From assembly GCA_037953745.1 (NCBI GenBank), contig JBAKBP010013092.1, positions 1-64,000 of the forward strand: 64,000 nucleotides of DNA, read 5' to 3'. A program made the position numbers and the translations under genes. The stretch is from Lithodes maja. Taxonomy: Eukaryota; Arthropoda; Malacostraca; Decapoda; Lithodidae. Under the pieces are notes generated by a model that ran no database searches, was not told the origin of the DNA, and worked only from the letters and a program-made list of their open reading frames with translations. Positions within the stretch are counted from its first letter, which is position 1. Every line of letters begins with the position of its first letter. Of the stretch, positions 41,546 through 54,359 are shown one piece after another.

Positions 41546-42797
41546 TAGTCATAATGAACCAATATTTATAATTAGGGAGACTAGGGATGCCTGGACAGAG
41601 ATGAGCAGACTGAGTAGATGACTTCATCTATATGAAGAGATAGCGGTGAGTCACCTGGGTTTGGCATCTACTGAGAGTCTCTCCAGACTTTATCTCACAC
41701 CCAAGGTTAAACCAAGGCCGGAACCAGGCATAATCCGACGCAAATTGTCTGACCACCACCGTCGGAAACAATCGGGCGGGCGTGGTAACAATCATTATAA
41801 TGAGATACGTGCCGGACACCTTGCGGCATAATGTCTGCCTTTGAACTATTTATTTAACCTGTACAATCCCAGCGACGGCAGAGAGCCTTCAGTAGATAAA
41901 TCACTCCCCCAGTCCCAGCGACGGCTGCAAGCCGTCAGTAATATACGGTCCTTGTAGCTGCCAGTATCAGGCAGTGCCTTGTAGCAAGACGTTTGAGCGC
42001 TACTCGAAGACCTTGGCAACACTTCTCAGGTTGGCTGCAAGCTTCCACAGGCTAGGAGAGTCAGTATTCCTCCATGTTTTGAGGTGGGGGGTCGTTATAT
42101 CTTGCCTCTGAAGCCATTTTGGCCACATTGCTTGGAACTGGGGGGTACATTTATGGTAGTACCCTATGGTACAGTAGGGGTTAAGAATACAGTATGACTG
42201 ATTCGCCCTTGGTGTGGCGCTGCCCTCAGGCTATCAGAATGTCTGATTCTGGAAGGAGGGCCGAACACAAAACATTGAGATAATAAGAGTTGTAGAGACA
42301 CTTGTTCAATATGCCACTCAGTCTGTGACACTCCCAGTCATCTAGGTCATTTCGTATACCGTCCTTCAACAATATTTTAAGTATTATCACCCATGCGTAC
42401 CATATGGTAAGCCTATCCTTTGCCTATCTTAACAAAACATATCCTTTGCCTAACTCGGGTAGGCGCTCGTCAAAGGCAGTTTTTCCTTTTGTCTCCCTCT
42501 TCCACATAGAAACAAATGTAATCTAATTTCACATAGTCTTGTTTTATCCAAAATTAACCAATTGAAAACTGTGGAAAACGTAAAGTTTTATTGGACTGCA
42601 TGTGAAAGAAAACTTTTATATGAACAGAATTGTGTTTGAAACAATAAGTATGGCAGACTCTGACCTCTCATCCCAGACTATCACATGATGTTTATCACAG
42701 CGACCTAAGTCATCGTATGTCGCAATTGTCACAGAAAACGCTTTAAATACTTTAATGCATATAGCTTTTCAACACCAACCCCACACGCTTTGTAGCA
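41546..42797. other. No gene; short LINE-end-like piece at 42462-42516
   Basis: At 42462-42516 the order GGTAGGCGCTCG, GGCAGTTTTTCCTTTTGTCT, CCCTCTTCCACATAGAA parallels the 3' end of the LINE at 51975-52850 (GGAGGCACTCG, GGCAGTTCTGCCTTTTGCCT, CCCTCAATTACATAGAA). It is probably another 5'-truncated insertion. The rest is unremarkable. Confidence 0.5.
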
Positions 42798-43248
42798 TCT
42801 ATATAATATTTACGGTTGTCTGTCTGTCTGTCTGTCTGTCTGTTCTTTATAGGCGGCCGCAGTTTTTAAGCTAGAGCGTTCATACTTGGTATGCATAGTA
42901 AGGGGGTCCCTAGGCAGATTTTAGTAAAAAACAAATCCCCAGGGTAAAAGGGACGGAGAAAATGGGCGCGAAATCGGAAAAAGGGCCGTTTGGGGCAGAA
43001 GGAGGCCTCCGAGCGAAAAGGTGTATGGAACGAAAGTTGTTCGCAGCCCCCCAAAATGGGGGTATGAATGAGGTCAGATCCAAAATCGGAGGTCATTTAG
43101 CGGCCGAAATCGAGGTCGCCGTTTAATGAGGCACAGGGAGGTCGAGGCCGGTGATTATGATAGTAGTAGTATTGTGATGATGATGGCGATTATGGTAGTA
43201 GTAGTGGTGATAGTAGTGATGGTGACTATGGTAATTATCCCCTGCTAG
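42798..43248 (+). mobile_element. Helitron-like non-autonomous element, upstream copy
   Basis: Begins TCTATATAATATTTACGG after an A and ends CTAG (43245-43248), as Helitrons do. Its body is nearly the same as the downstream copy: (GTCT)n near 42820-42841, GGCGGCCGCAGTTTTTA, GTAAGGGGGTCCCTAGGCAG, and a GTAGTAGT-rich end. The 3' hairpin found in the downstream copy is missing; the sequence goes directly AATTATCCCCTGCTAG. Confidence 0.88.
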
Positions 43249-43703
43249 TCTATATAATATTTGCGGTCGTCTGTCTGTCTGTTCTTTATAGGCGGCCGCA
43301 GTTTTTATGCTAGAACGTTCATACTTGGTATGCATAGTAAGGGGGTCCCTAGGCAGGTTTTAGTGAAAAAATAGAATTCCCCAGGGTGAAAGGGACGGAG
43401 AAAATGGGCGCGTTTAAAAAAAATTGCCGTTTGGGGCAGTAGGAGGCCTCCGATCGAAAAGGTGTATGGAACGAAAGTTGTTCGCAGCCCCCCAAAATGG
43501 GGGTACTGATGAAGTCAGATCCAAAATCGGAAGTCATTTAGCGGCCGAAATCGAGGTCGCCGTTTAATGAGGCACAGGGAGGTCGAGGCCGGTGATTATG
43601 GTAGTAGTAGTAGTAGTATTGTGATGATTATGGTAGTAGTAGTGGTGGTAGTAGTGATGGTGATTATGGTGATTACCCGGGCAACGCCGGGTACCCTTGC
43701 TAG
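43249..43703 (+). mobile_element. Helitron-like non-autonomous element, downstream copy
   Basis: Starts TCTATATAATATTTGCGG immediately after the CTAG of the upstream copy and ends CTAG at 43700-43703 followed by T. The 3' hairpin TACCCGG-GCAACG-CCGGGTA (43674-43693) ends 6 nt before CTAG, the usual Helitron terminator layout. With A at 42797 and T at 43704, the tandem pair as a whole sits in an A|T target. No helicase gene is present. Confidence 0.93.
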
Positions 43704-44978
43704 TAAATAATATAGCTAGAAGTATAAAAATAATGAGTTTTTCGGCAAGAGTGTTCGATTGAATTGATAATGATCAATGCATAGTAGCCATCTTTTATTT
43801 TACATTCTATAAGAATTATCCGTGTTTTCGCTATTTTCGTAACAATACACTTACGGAAATAAAGTATTTAAATGCTTTAGATTTTCAACAAATATGTACC
43901 AGGATATAAAGATACTGATAGGATACTGAACATTATATAACATTATATACGTTACCAGTATTAATATATGTCGCACTCCAGAGAAGAAAGCCGAGTATGT
44001 TCTGTTGTGAAAAATATATATTTCACATTCTCTCCCGAATACGACATAATTTCGAGGGATAATAATTATGTATTAAATATTCAGAATAAAATAACAGTGT
44101 TTGTATAAAAACTGGATTTAGAGCTGCAGTATTGGGTTCATATATATTTTGGTTAATGAATAGTACTGTATTTCCAGAACTATTATTCGCATTCCATTAT
44201 ACTGTATAGTATATCATTACATGAAGAAAGTGGCATGGGTGATGCTGGCTTTTAAGAAAGTCATTAAATGTAAGCTTAAGTCAATAATTATGAGTATAAA
44301 TCTTAATATGCTTAAGATATGTAGACTAACTAGCTTTGCTAAGGTGCTCTATTACTAATCGTGGTAATATTAATTTCTACAAACAGAAATCCTTGCATTT
44401 TGTTTACACTTGTTCAGAAGAGAAATTTGGTTATAGGATTAATATATGTTTAAACATATTCTGAGACATAGAACATAAAATGTCTGTTGAAAACATTGCC
44501 AAGGTCTGTTATCATACAAATATAATAAATAAACAAAGTACACTTAAGTCATCCATATCTTCGTACTACCCAACCTTCCTTCCTCTCATCACCCAGGTCC
44601 TGTTCCTCTTCCTCCACTTGACCGTCCAGCAAGAGGAACCAACCCACACAAGTGGCTGGACATGCTACTACTTCAGGCAGTAAAGTCCAAAGTAAACTGA
44701 GATGCGGCACGGGAGGTAGGCGGCATTATCTGGGTCGCTCTTTTTCAATCTATCTATCTATCTATCTCATGCATACAGATTTTCGTGATCCATAAGCTCT
44801 TCTAATATTTGATATAATCGATCAAAGGTTCACAATAGAGAAACAAAATATTGACTACGGAACATTCCGCCATTACAGTCTCATAACCTACCAAGGAGAT
44901 ATTTGAGAGTGATCTACATATCATAAATAACAACTCTACGTCCCTCCCATCCCTCCCCCTCCAATAAACAGAACATTT

Positions 44979-44982
<4 letters not shown>
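43704..44982. other. No gene; (CTAT)n at 44753-44768
   Basis: AT-rich DNA. The 67-residue frame at 44480-44683 has no recognisable domain. Confidence 0.5.
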
Positions 44983-45020
<38 letters not shown>

Positions 45021-45032
45021 CGAGAGCGAGAG
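44983..45032. repeat. (GA)n microsatellite beside LINE insertion site
   Basis: (GA)n then GAGAGC units, immediately next to the left target duplication of I-like copy 2 (AGGTGGGGGGAA, 45034-45045). Confidence 0.93.
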
Positions 45033-45188
45033 CAGGTGGGGGGAATTATTATTAAAATAGGGATTCGCACCAAGCCTAAAAAGACTCATGTGGCACCAAA
45101 AGAAACTTTGTGGGAGAAAACAAAAAAAACATTGGTGTTGTGGGGCTGGGCGCAATACGGAGTAGAGGAGAAGACTAGGAAACACTAA

Positions 45189-48100
45189 TTAAAGAAGCTG
45201 AAGGAGACGGGTATGGAGGAGAAACCGCATAAGATGTGGGAGGGAGAAAGAGGGAGACTCTCCAAGCAGATCGGCTAAGACAAGGGGGCGATTAAGGGAG
45301 GATATGAAGGGGAATGCCTGCCGTCGGGCATTGGAGAAACGCGGACAGTCGATCAGGAGATGCTGGACAGACACTGGAATATGGCATCAAGGACAGAGCG
45401 TGGGGACATCACAGGACATAAAATGACCATGCGTGAGCCTGGTGTGGCCGAGCCGAAGACGGGCTAGAGCGGTCTCCCATCGAAGATTGCGATGAGAGGA
45501 AGACTTCCAAGGTAGGACGGAAGGTTTGACAGAACGCAGTTTGACATCAGACACCCTCATGGAGGTCCATTCGTCCTGCCAGCGCTGATGTAGTAATTGA
45601 GTAACACGCGGGAAGTAATCAGATGCAGGAATAAGTCGTGGCACGAGGCGGTGAGAGGTAATAGCAGAGCGGGCGAAAAAATAAACCCGCTCATTGCCAG
45701 GCACTCCAACATGACTCGGGACCCAACAGAAAGACAGGGACTTCAATTTAGTAGCGATGCGGAACAACCATTCTTGAATCTCCAGCACTAAGGGATTAAC
45801 AGCGGGAAGAGACTGAATACTCTGAAGAGCACTAAGGGAGTCACTAAAAAATACAATGGTATGCAGGTGTGAACAAAAAATAGTACGTAGGGCAAATAAA
45901 ATAGCAAATAACTCAGCCATAAAGACACTAGCACATGATTGGATGTGATGTTGGAAGGTCCGGTCCGGGAACACAACCACAAACCCTGTACCGGCGGAGG
46001 TCTTGGAACCATCAGTGTACACTGGAACGGCTGAAGAGTGGTGTAGCATATGTTCCGCAAACTGAGCATAAAGCAACTGTGGGGTTGAAGAGGCCTTCGA
46101 GGGGGGGAGGGCAGCTGTACAAACGGTAGGGCGAGGGAGTAGCCATGGGGGGAACTCAGACTGTCGGAGGGGTAGCACCGATGGAATGGGAAAAGAGAAG
46201 GAGGCTAGTAAAGCAGAGACCCGACCGGGGAACGAAGTAGCAGACACTGATGGGGCTAAGCCGGAAGCCGTGGGAGGAAAACCAGCCGAACTGTGTTGCA
46301 GAAGGCGAAGATGACATCGAAGGGTCAGTTCATCCCGCCTGGATGACAGCGGTGGGACACCTGATTCAGCATAAAGGCTAATAACCGGAGTAGAGCGAAA
46401 AGCTCCGAGCGACAAGTGCAGACCGTGATGGTGAAGGGAGTCTAGGCGCTTAAGGTTTGTACGCGCAGCGGAGGCAGCCATAATCGATCTTGGCGAGAAT
46501 AAGCGTTGTATGGAGGCGCAGAAGAGTCGTCCGGTCCGCACCCCAAGACAAGTGGCTAAGGGTTTGTAAGAGTTGAAGCCGTCGGGTGGTGGAGGTCAGT
46601 AACGAAGTAATGTGCGGGTACCATGTCAACCGAGTATCGAAAATGAGACCTAAGAATGGAGCTGAAGACCTGTAAGGCAGAGGGCGGTTATACAACGTAA
46701 GAACAGGATGCGGGACTGTATGGCGTTTTGTGAAGATGACGGCACAAGATTTCGAGGGCGAAAACCGAAAACCATGGGCCGTAGCCCACTGCGCAGCTGA
46801 ATCAATGGCCTTCTGCACGAGATTTTGTAGGGCAGCGATATCCAAACCCACAGCATAAATAGCGAAGTCGTCCACATACAAAGAAGCACTGACACCAAGA
46901 GGGAGAGAAGAAATAATACCATTAATAGCTAAGATAAAAAGGATGGTACCAAGAACACAACCCTGTGGGACACAGTCGTGTTGGGGGTATGTTCGTGAGA
47001 ATGTATTCTGAAGCTTGACTCGGAAAGTACGATCACGGAGAAAGTTCTTCAAGAATACCGCCATGTTGCCAGACACACCAGAACGTAAAAGGGTATGAAG
47101 GATGTTGTATTTCCAGGCAGTATCATACACTTTTTCAAGATCGAAGAATACAGCTAAAACCGACTTGGTGTCCAAAAAGGCATCGCGGATAGAAGTCGCC
47201 AATCTCAATAATGGGTCCAAAGTACTACGGCCCTTGCGAAAGCCATATTGAAAAGGTGACAGGATGCCTCTTGATTCCAGGAGCCACATTAAGCGGGAGT
47301 GAACCATGCGTTCTAATAATTTGCCTACACAACTGACCAGGGCAATGGGACGGTAATCTGCTGGTGCATGGCCCGACTTACCCGGCTTAAGGAATGGGAG
47401 AAGGATGGCATGTCTCCACTCAGCCGGAAAAAAGCCTGTGGACCACAGACGGTTGTAGATGGATAAGAGAAAGCCAAGCGCAGGTGGAGATAAGTGCTTC
47501 AGCATCAAGTAATGGACACCGTCAGGGCCTTCACATGTATCCTTACAGGCTCCCAAGCTAGACTCAAGCTCAGCCCGGGAGAAGGGGGCATTGAAAAACT
47601 GATCAGATGATAAGGCGAAGTCAAGTCGCTTCAGAACGGCGTTTATGCATCTGGAAGGAGGGCGGGAGATGGGAGCCAGTGCTAACATCACCGAAATGTT
47701 GTCCCAACATATTGGCCACCAGAGACGGATCGCCCACAATGCCAGTGTTGGTATGGAGGACTGGGGCCGGTGTAGGCGCATGCTTCCCTGCAATCTTCCT
47801 GACGCGAGCCCAGACTTGCGGAACAGGCGTATCTGCGTTGATAGTAGAGGCATACGACATCCAGCTAGATTTTTTTGCAGAGCAGATTGTATGACGGAAG
47901 ACGGCATTAGCCTGTTTGAAAAGAGTATACGCATCCCGCTCATATGGAGAGCCTTTTTTCCGACGGAAACTCTTCCACTTGGCTCTTTTATTGCGTAAAG
48001 AGCTTGCACTGAGCAGTCCACCACGGTACACACTTAGAAGACATACTCCGAGTGGTGCGTGGAATACAAGTATAGGCAGCATGGAGCACAAACATCAGTA

Positions 48101-48857
48101 AACTGGTAAGCATGGCATCAGGGTCCGGGAAAGCAGGGGCCGGATTAGGCGGAACGGCGAGATCAGCGAAAGATGACCAGTCGGCACGATCGAAACACCA
48201 ACGGGGAGGGCGCGGCACTGGGGAGTAAGACGTAGGGGAGAGGACAATCAGGAAGTGGTCAGTCGCACAGTAATCATTAAAGACCTTCCAAGTAAAATCC
48301 AAGGATAGTGTAGGGGAACACAGAGACAAGTCAATACAGGAGAAGGTACGGGTGCCGCTATCAAAATGCGTAGAAGAACCAGAGTTTAAAATAAATAAAT
48401 AGTGTGTACGAATCAGAGCCTCAAGGGAACGACCTCGTGTATTAACGGTAGAGTCACCCCACAGGGAATGCCTGCAATTAAAATCCCCTAAAAGGAGGAA
48501 AGGTGGAGGTAATAGAGAAAGGATCCTGTTTAATTCAGGAACATCGATCGGGATCGAGGGGGAAAGGTATATGGAAACTACTGTAAGCCAGCGTGAAAGA
48601 AACACTCTGGCAAGCGTGCATTTAAGAGAAGTACGGATAGTTAACGGAGACACTGGGACATCATCATGTACGAGGAGGCAAGTAGCATACTGGGATTGGG
48701 GAGAACTTATATAGGAGTAAAAAGGTATTGGGGAGGGGGCATTAGATAAACGCGATTCTTGTAAACTAATAACAAGTGGGCTAAACCTAGAGATAAGGTA
48801 ACGAAGATCAACACGATGCGCTGCAAAACTACGAATGTTCCATTGTAAAATGGACAT
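45189..48857 (-). pseudogene. ORF2 of I-like copy 2, multiply broken
   Basis: Starts MSILQWNIRSF at 48857. Fragments: endonuclease 48857-47988 (LLLGDFNCRHSLWGD, ATDHFLIVL); linker 48091-47621; reverse transcriptase 48033-46450 (GFRKGRSTLDPL, FFDLEKVYDTAWK where copy 1 has EKAYD, YVDDFAIYA); RNase H 46541-45387 (YTDGSKTSAGTGF, AELFAILFAL, WVPSHVGVPGNERV). Lesions against copy 1: 2-nt deletion near 48000, 5-nt deletion near 47630, 11-nt deletion near 46474 between short GGCA repeats, and a stop (TGC to TGA) near 45384-45386. Copy 1's own frameshift near 9395 is absent here, so the two copies broke independently after diverging. Confidence 0.93.
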
Positions 48858-48978
48858 TCAAAAGACAAAAAAGAATAAAAAGAAGACGCGTACAAGAGGG
48901 AAGAAAAGACTTACACTATATACAACATATTTACAAAATACAGTTAACACCGTGGGTGGAAAATATAGCCAAGAGAGG

Positions 48979-51356
48979 CTAACGATGGGAAATAATAGCA
49001 GGAATTGGAGAAGACGTTGAAGGGGAAGACTGGAAACCGGGGGGCATAGGGAGGTCTAACAGAGAAAGAGGAGAGGAAGGAGGAGGGCCGGAAGAGGTAG
49101 GAAGGACGGACGGCGGGTGGGAAGAGAAGGAGGGGGTAAGGGCAGGAGAAGGAAGAGGGGGAGGGTCAGGAGGAGGAAGAGGAGGGCCAGAGGGGGGAGT
49201 GGAGGAAGAGGACGGGGCAGGGGAAGGCGGGAGAGGGGTTGGGGGGAGAGAAGAGGGGGTAGGATGAACTTCGGCATGAACAGTGGAAGGTGGTGGGTGG
49301 GAAGAACGGATAAATTCATCAATCTTAGGTAGGGTTTCGTAGGAGAAATCTAGGGATGCAGTGACGGGAGGAGGAGGAGACTGGACGGAGAGAGGAGAAA
49401 GGGAAACAGAAGGAGAAGGAGGCGACTTCTTCTTCTCGCAGGGACTTGAGCTCCGCACATCACGGAGACCACCCTTACGTTTAAAAGAGGAAGCGGGCGA
49501 GGAAGAACGGAGCACAGGAGCCCGTTTGGTAGAGGAGAAGGGAAGTTTAGAGCGAGTAGGAGATTTGGGGCGACTAGAAGAGGAAGATGACTGAGAACAG
49601 GGGGGAGGCTTGGAACGGTGAGAGCGTTGAGGGAGACTAGAAGAGGAGGAACAAGGAAGAGAGCAAGATGAAGGGGCAGAAGTAGGAGAAGGACTGAGAA
49701 CAGAGAAAGTGTTAGACAAAGGGACAGAAAAGGAAGAGACGGAAGGACGAACGGAGGAGACAGAAGAGGAGGAAGGAGAAAATCCGGGAGAAGCACCGGT
49801 AGAAGGAAGGGAGGCAGATGACGAAACTGGTGCGACCGGGGGGACAGAGGGAGCGGAGGCGGTGGAAGGAACCGAGGAATCAGAAAAAGGGGGGGGGGCG
49901 TGGTAGAGGGAGGCGAAGAAGAGGAGGGAGGAGACAGAGTCTTGGAAAATGACTGAGGGGTGAAGCCCAAGCGACGAGCCTCTTGGCGGGCTGCGGTGAG
50001 CGTAAGGCAGTGTCTCGCTTTGAGGACAGCAACCTCAGACTCGAACAGATGAACGGGGCAAATCTTAGAGTCGGCCGAATGAGACCCGCGGCAATTAAGG
50101 CAGAACTGGGATGTTGACTGGCATTCACCAACGGCATGTCCGGACTGCGCACAGTGCGGGCAGAGTGGGCTCTCAGCGGCTGTACGGCAGAACTTCGCCG
50201 GGTGGCCGAAACGCCAGCAGCTGCGACACTGGAGTGGACGGGGAAGAGACGCAGTCACAGGGAGGCGAGTACCACCGACAATAACATGGGCAGGAAGGGA
50301 AAGTCCATCAAAAGAGATCTTGGCAATGTTAGCGGGATGGCGGCGAAGGTCGCGAGGAGGGATAGTGTAGCATACCACACTAACCACCTTGTGGTCTTGA
50401 GCGACAACGATGTCCTTGACGAGGTCGGCGCAATCCGCGAATGGACGACCCCCGAGACGGATGGAAGCGGGGATCAGGACAGTCCCTGTACAGGAGTTGA
50501 GTCGTTGATCTTTTTGAGCCGGGATGGGGGTGCCAGAACAATCGACGAAAGAGGACATAGCAGTAGCCTGAAGTTAGTTTTGGACGGTAACAAGACGGGA
50601 GGCATCATGGCGGGAGTGGAAGGGGACGTCCTTTCCCACCTGTTGAAGGAGACGCAGGTGGAAGAGGAGGTCATCACCGGCTAGAGGCGCAGAAGCAGGG
50701 ATGGAGAAAAACTTAGTAAAGGAAGGAGGTGTAAAGAGAGAGGACAGAGGGAGGACCGAGGAGCGAGGACGAGAAGAGAACGAAACTGGAGAAGAGGAAA
50801 GAGAACGAGGGAGGGAGGGCAGAAAAGGGTCGAGGGTGACAAGACTAGAGGGAGAAGAGGAAGACGCAGAAATAACTACAGGAGAGGAGATGAAATCCTG
50901 GGTAGCGGAGGGTGGAGAAAGACGTGACTAAGACGGAAGGGTAGTAGAAGGATCCGGAACGGTAATGGACGAGAAGGACGAGCGACGACCGAGGGATATT
51001 TCAGCGGGCCGGTCGAGAGCACCCAAAACCATCCCCGACTCACCGTGCTCCCGCGGTGAACCGGACGGACAGCCAGACAACAGACCCCCAAGTGGCAGGC
51101 TGCATGCCACAAGGGGCTCACTCACCGGAACCACTAAAGCAGAAGCCATAAACAGGGAAGAACAGGGAAAAAAGCATAAGTCGTCACCATAGCAAGAGAA
51201 AAGGGGGTAAAGCATGTTAGAAGATACTGCGGTTACCAGGTGCCCCTGGCAACGAAAGGGAGAAAGACCTCCGCAGGGCCACGAAACCCAGAATGCGGCC
51301 AATTGAGATGGGACAGGTCTCTGCTTTGAGCTAGGGACCTTGTACAACCCGGGCAT
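48979..51356 (-). pseudogene. ORF1 gag-like protein of I-like copy 2, broken
   Basis: Start MPGLYKVPSS at 51356, alternative MASALVV near 51149. A TCG-to-TAG change at 50928-50930 ends the first frame after 142 residues. The frame resumes (50558 onward is open) through the zinc knuckles CRSCWRFGHPAKFC, CPHCAQSGHAVGEC and CLNCRGSHSADSKIC. A G run near 49889-49898 has ten Gs against eight in copy 1, shifting the frame; the correct C-terminal part is read in 49719-48979. Only one PLPPS unit is present. Confidence 0.92.
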
Positions 51357-51856
51357 TTGTCCTGCAGCTTTGTCCCACGGAGAACGGGGCCGGCGTAGTC
51401 ACCTGACACACTCACTGGGAAGAGAGAAGAGAGTCAGAAACCCCAAAGCAACCCTATAGTGCCTATCCTCCAGCAACGAGCCTTGCGAGCCCTGGCCGGC
51501 AGCACCTGTCGCCAGGTGGACTCTGCCAACTCAGCAGTGATCAGACACCAAGGCGAAGCCCTAAGGAAACTAGAACCTCCGAAGCAGTTAAAGAGAAAGG
51601 AAGGAAGCAAACAGGGAAGTCAACCGGAAGGGAAGGGAGGGACGGGACCACAAAAGTTCAAGGGTGGGAGACCGGCCTCTGATGGCAGCCCCAGGAGAAA
51701 GCGGAAGAGGGGAAAACGAAAACTAGAAAGGAGGAGAAAGAAAAGGACATGACAAAATTAGTTGGAGGTGATAGGGAGAGCGGTCAAGAACCTTGGCCGC
51801 TCCACCTACAAGCCCGGAAGCCCCCAAACGGCGGCAAGAGTCATGTGGCAAGGGGG
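51357..51856 (-). promoter_or_regulatory. 5' leader of I-like copy 2
   Basis: Matches 14797-15300 closely, including the terminal GTGGCAAGGGGG (plus strand). Promoter role inferred from position only. Confidence 0.55.
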
Positions 51857-51974
51857 AGGTGGGGGGGAAGTTAATTTCATAGTACGTACTGTACACTTAA
51901 GCAAATGACTCCTTGTTATTATATTGTGTTCACTGTTCAAATGGATGTTATAATTATGCAATGATGGGCATACA

Positions 51975-52850
51975 AACATGGGCAATGACAAACGTAATGA
52001 AGCCATAGAACTCTTAAATTCTGATATAAATACTATCTCCAATTGGGGCAGAGAAAACCTAGTTACCTTTAATGCTTCCAAAACCCAATTTCTCCATCTA
52101 TCTACCCGTCAGGATCTCCCAGCGGACTATCCCTTATTCTTCAACAATACAAAAATCAATCCTTCATCTTCTCTCAATATTCTTGGCGTCTCCTTTTCTT
52201 CTGCTCTCAGTTGGAAGGACCATATTACCAGTCTTGCTAAGGCAGCCTCCCAGAAGCTGGGTGTGCTCAACCGCCTTAGGGGGTTCTTTTCCCCTGCACA
52301 GCTTCTTGCTCTGTACAGGGGCATAGTGCGTCCTTGTATTGAGTATTGTTCACATGTGTGGGGAGGGTCCTCTCACACCGCTCTCCTTGACAAAGTTGAA
52401 AGGAAGGCCTTTCGTATCATTAACTCCCGTCCACTCACTAACTCTCTGCAATCTCTCTCTGTCCGCCGCAATGTTGCATCTCTCTCGCTATTCTATCGCT
52501 ACTATAATAATCAGTTCCTCAGAGCTTTCCCAGTGTATACCACCTCCTTTACGTAGGGCATGTGGTACCCGTCTTGCAACTCAATCCCACCCCTACTCTG
52601 TGCAACTCTCCAACCCAAGAGTGAAACTTTACTCTCAAACTTTCTTCTACTCAACAGCTGAGCTCTGGAACTCTCTCCCAGAATCAGTCTTTCCCTCTTC
52701 CTATGACTTAAATTGCTTCAAACTCAGTGTGTCCAGGCATTTTGGCTCGAACATCCCTTGATTTTGGCCCTGTCACTCTTTCAACTATGGGGGAGGCACT
52801 CGCTATAGGCAGTTCTGCCTTTTGCCTCCCTCAATTACATAGAACAAAAT
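51975..52850 (+). mobile_element. 5'-truncated LINE, ORF2 C-terminal half, frameshifted
   Basis: From about 51978 the frame reads a LINE ORF2 from just after the catalytic motif: SDINTISNWGRENLVTFNAS, KTQFLHLSTR, LNILGVSFSSALSWKDH, YRGIVRPCIEYCSHVWGG, VERKAFRIINSRPLT. Near 52510 the frame shifts; the rest (SSELSQCIPPPLRRACGT, FFYSTAELWNSLPESVFPSS, FKLSVSRHF) is in another frame and stops at about 52761. The 3' untranslated part contains GGAGGCACTCG and CCCTCAATTACATAGAAC. It is a CR1/Jockey-type C-terminus; finer placement would need alignment. Confidence 0.87.
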
Positions 52851-54351
52851 AAAAAATGCACGTATATTTGAATATGACCAATTTCTTAAAAAAATTATCT
52901 ACTTTGGATAGTGCTATGTAAGTTGTATATGTCTGAAAGTATGTTGGGTTCGACACCAAATAATGTAAATCACAAAAATATTTCTTGCTAGTGTTGGCAC
53001 AGATCCAGGCCATCATAACGTGGGTCTAAAGACCCTCAAACCCATAAATATTCTATTATTTATATATTATACATATAGATCATGAAATTAGTTTTATATT
53101 TACTGTATAACTAAACGGAGTATGTATAGGTTTGGTATCCTGTCTGCCATAATTTTCAAGATTTCATTAAATGCATATAATCTGCATTTTTAACAGCCCA
53201 TAAACATCTATGCTCACAATATGGTTCTATTTAATGGCTGGTGTTAGCTTTACTTGTTTCAAGGGCACAGTTTCCTGGAGCGTAGATAGACATACATCCT
53301 CAACGTATGCCCGCAGGCAACCGAGCACGCCTTCGACGTGACTTCTCCCTCTCCTCGTATCTGCCTTCCTCAGCAATCCCATCCTGCTGGACTACGTCCG
53401 TGTCCAACAAAGGCAGAGTTTAGAGCACGGAAGCGGTCAGATTAGACTGTCGGACGCTCTTGCCCCCAGTGTGGACGAATCTTAAGAGTGATAATGTGAA
53501 GGTTGCGACTTGTTATACCTTGTAGTATTTATAATAGGATCAGAAGCGAGTCAACAACTTCCTATATATATTATTATGGTCATAACAATATAACAATACC
53601 TACTCCAGCTATATTCTATGGTAATCTATATATGTCTATCTTGACTTAATATACTGTATTATACATGACGAACTTCAGAAACATTTACAAAATTATAACG
53701 GTTTAATCTACTGACAGCACTGTTGGCAAAACACAGTGATTGGTTCTGCTGAACTAAACCTGGCCATATTTAGTCTGGACCAAGGTACATCATTAGTCAA
53801 CCAGATAAGTAACAAAGATTCTTGGTAATAAAATATATGATTTGTCAATGACTTAACAGATGGAGTTGATCACGGACTATGTTTGGCCAGTGGGTGACAC
53901 TTTGGTCTCTAACAATGACCTTTGTATATCTCTCTAACCAACAGCAAGGATCTAAAAACAAATTTCAGGTCGTTCACAATTTGGACACCACTTTATTCAC
54001 CATATTCAATATGAAGTTATTCAAAGCAAACTAAATAAAAGCTTTGTTTTGGTGCGGACCTTATAAAAGTGTTCAGCTACTTTGTGAGAGTTGCATGATG
54101 TTTAATCCCCGTAAGCGCTATAAATATACTGTATTTCGGTCACTGTTAAAAGAGTACAGAGCCACACACAGCCAACCTACCTCACCACTACCACTTACTA
54201 CTATTCATCAGTCTGGAAACATTTATCATTCGTCTCTCTGACAACATTCGGTGTGTCGTAAATTAATGATTTAGTTTTACTAACATACATCAAGATTAGT
54301 TTATGAGAGTTTGATCATGTAAACTAACCAGGATGTTCGTCATTAGTCAAT
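52851..54351. other. No recognisable feature
   Basis: No supported gene. A modestly GC-richer patch at about 53270-53470 has no long open frame. Confidence 0.45.
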
Positions 54352-54359
54352 AAATACAT

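Larger units (their letters stand above)
45046..51856 (-). mobile_element. Full-length I-like non-LTR retrotransposon, copy 2
   Basis: Same structure, strand and end points as copy 1 (8395-15300), with high similarity throughout. The target duplication is AGGTGGGGGGAA (45034-45045), with one extra G on the right (51857-51869). It is about 95 bp shorter than copy 1, mostly through loss of ORF1 repeat codons and small ORF2 deletions. Both ORFs are broken. Confidence 0.95.
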
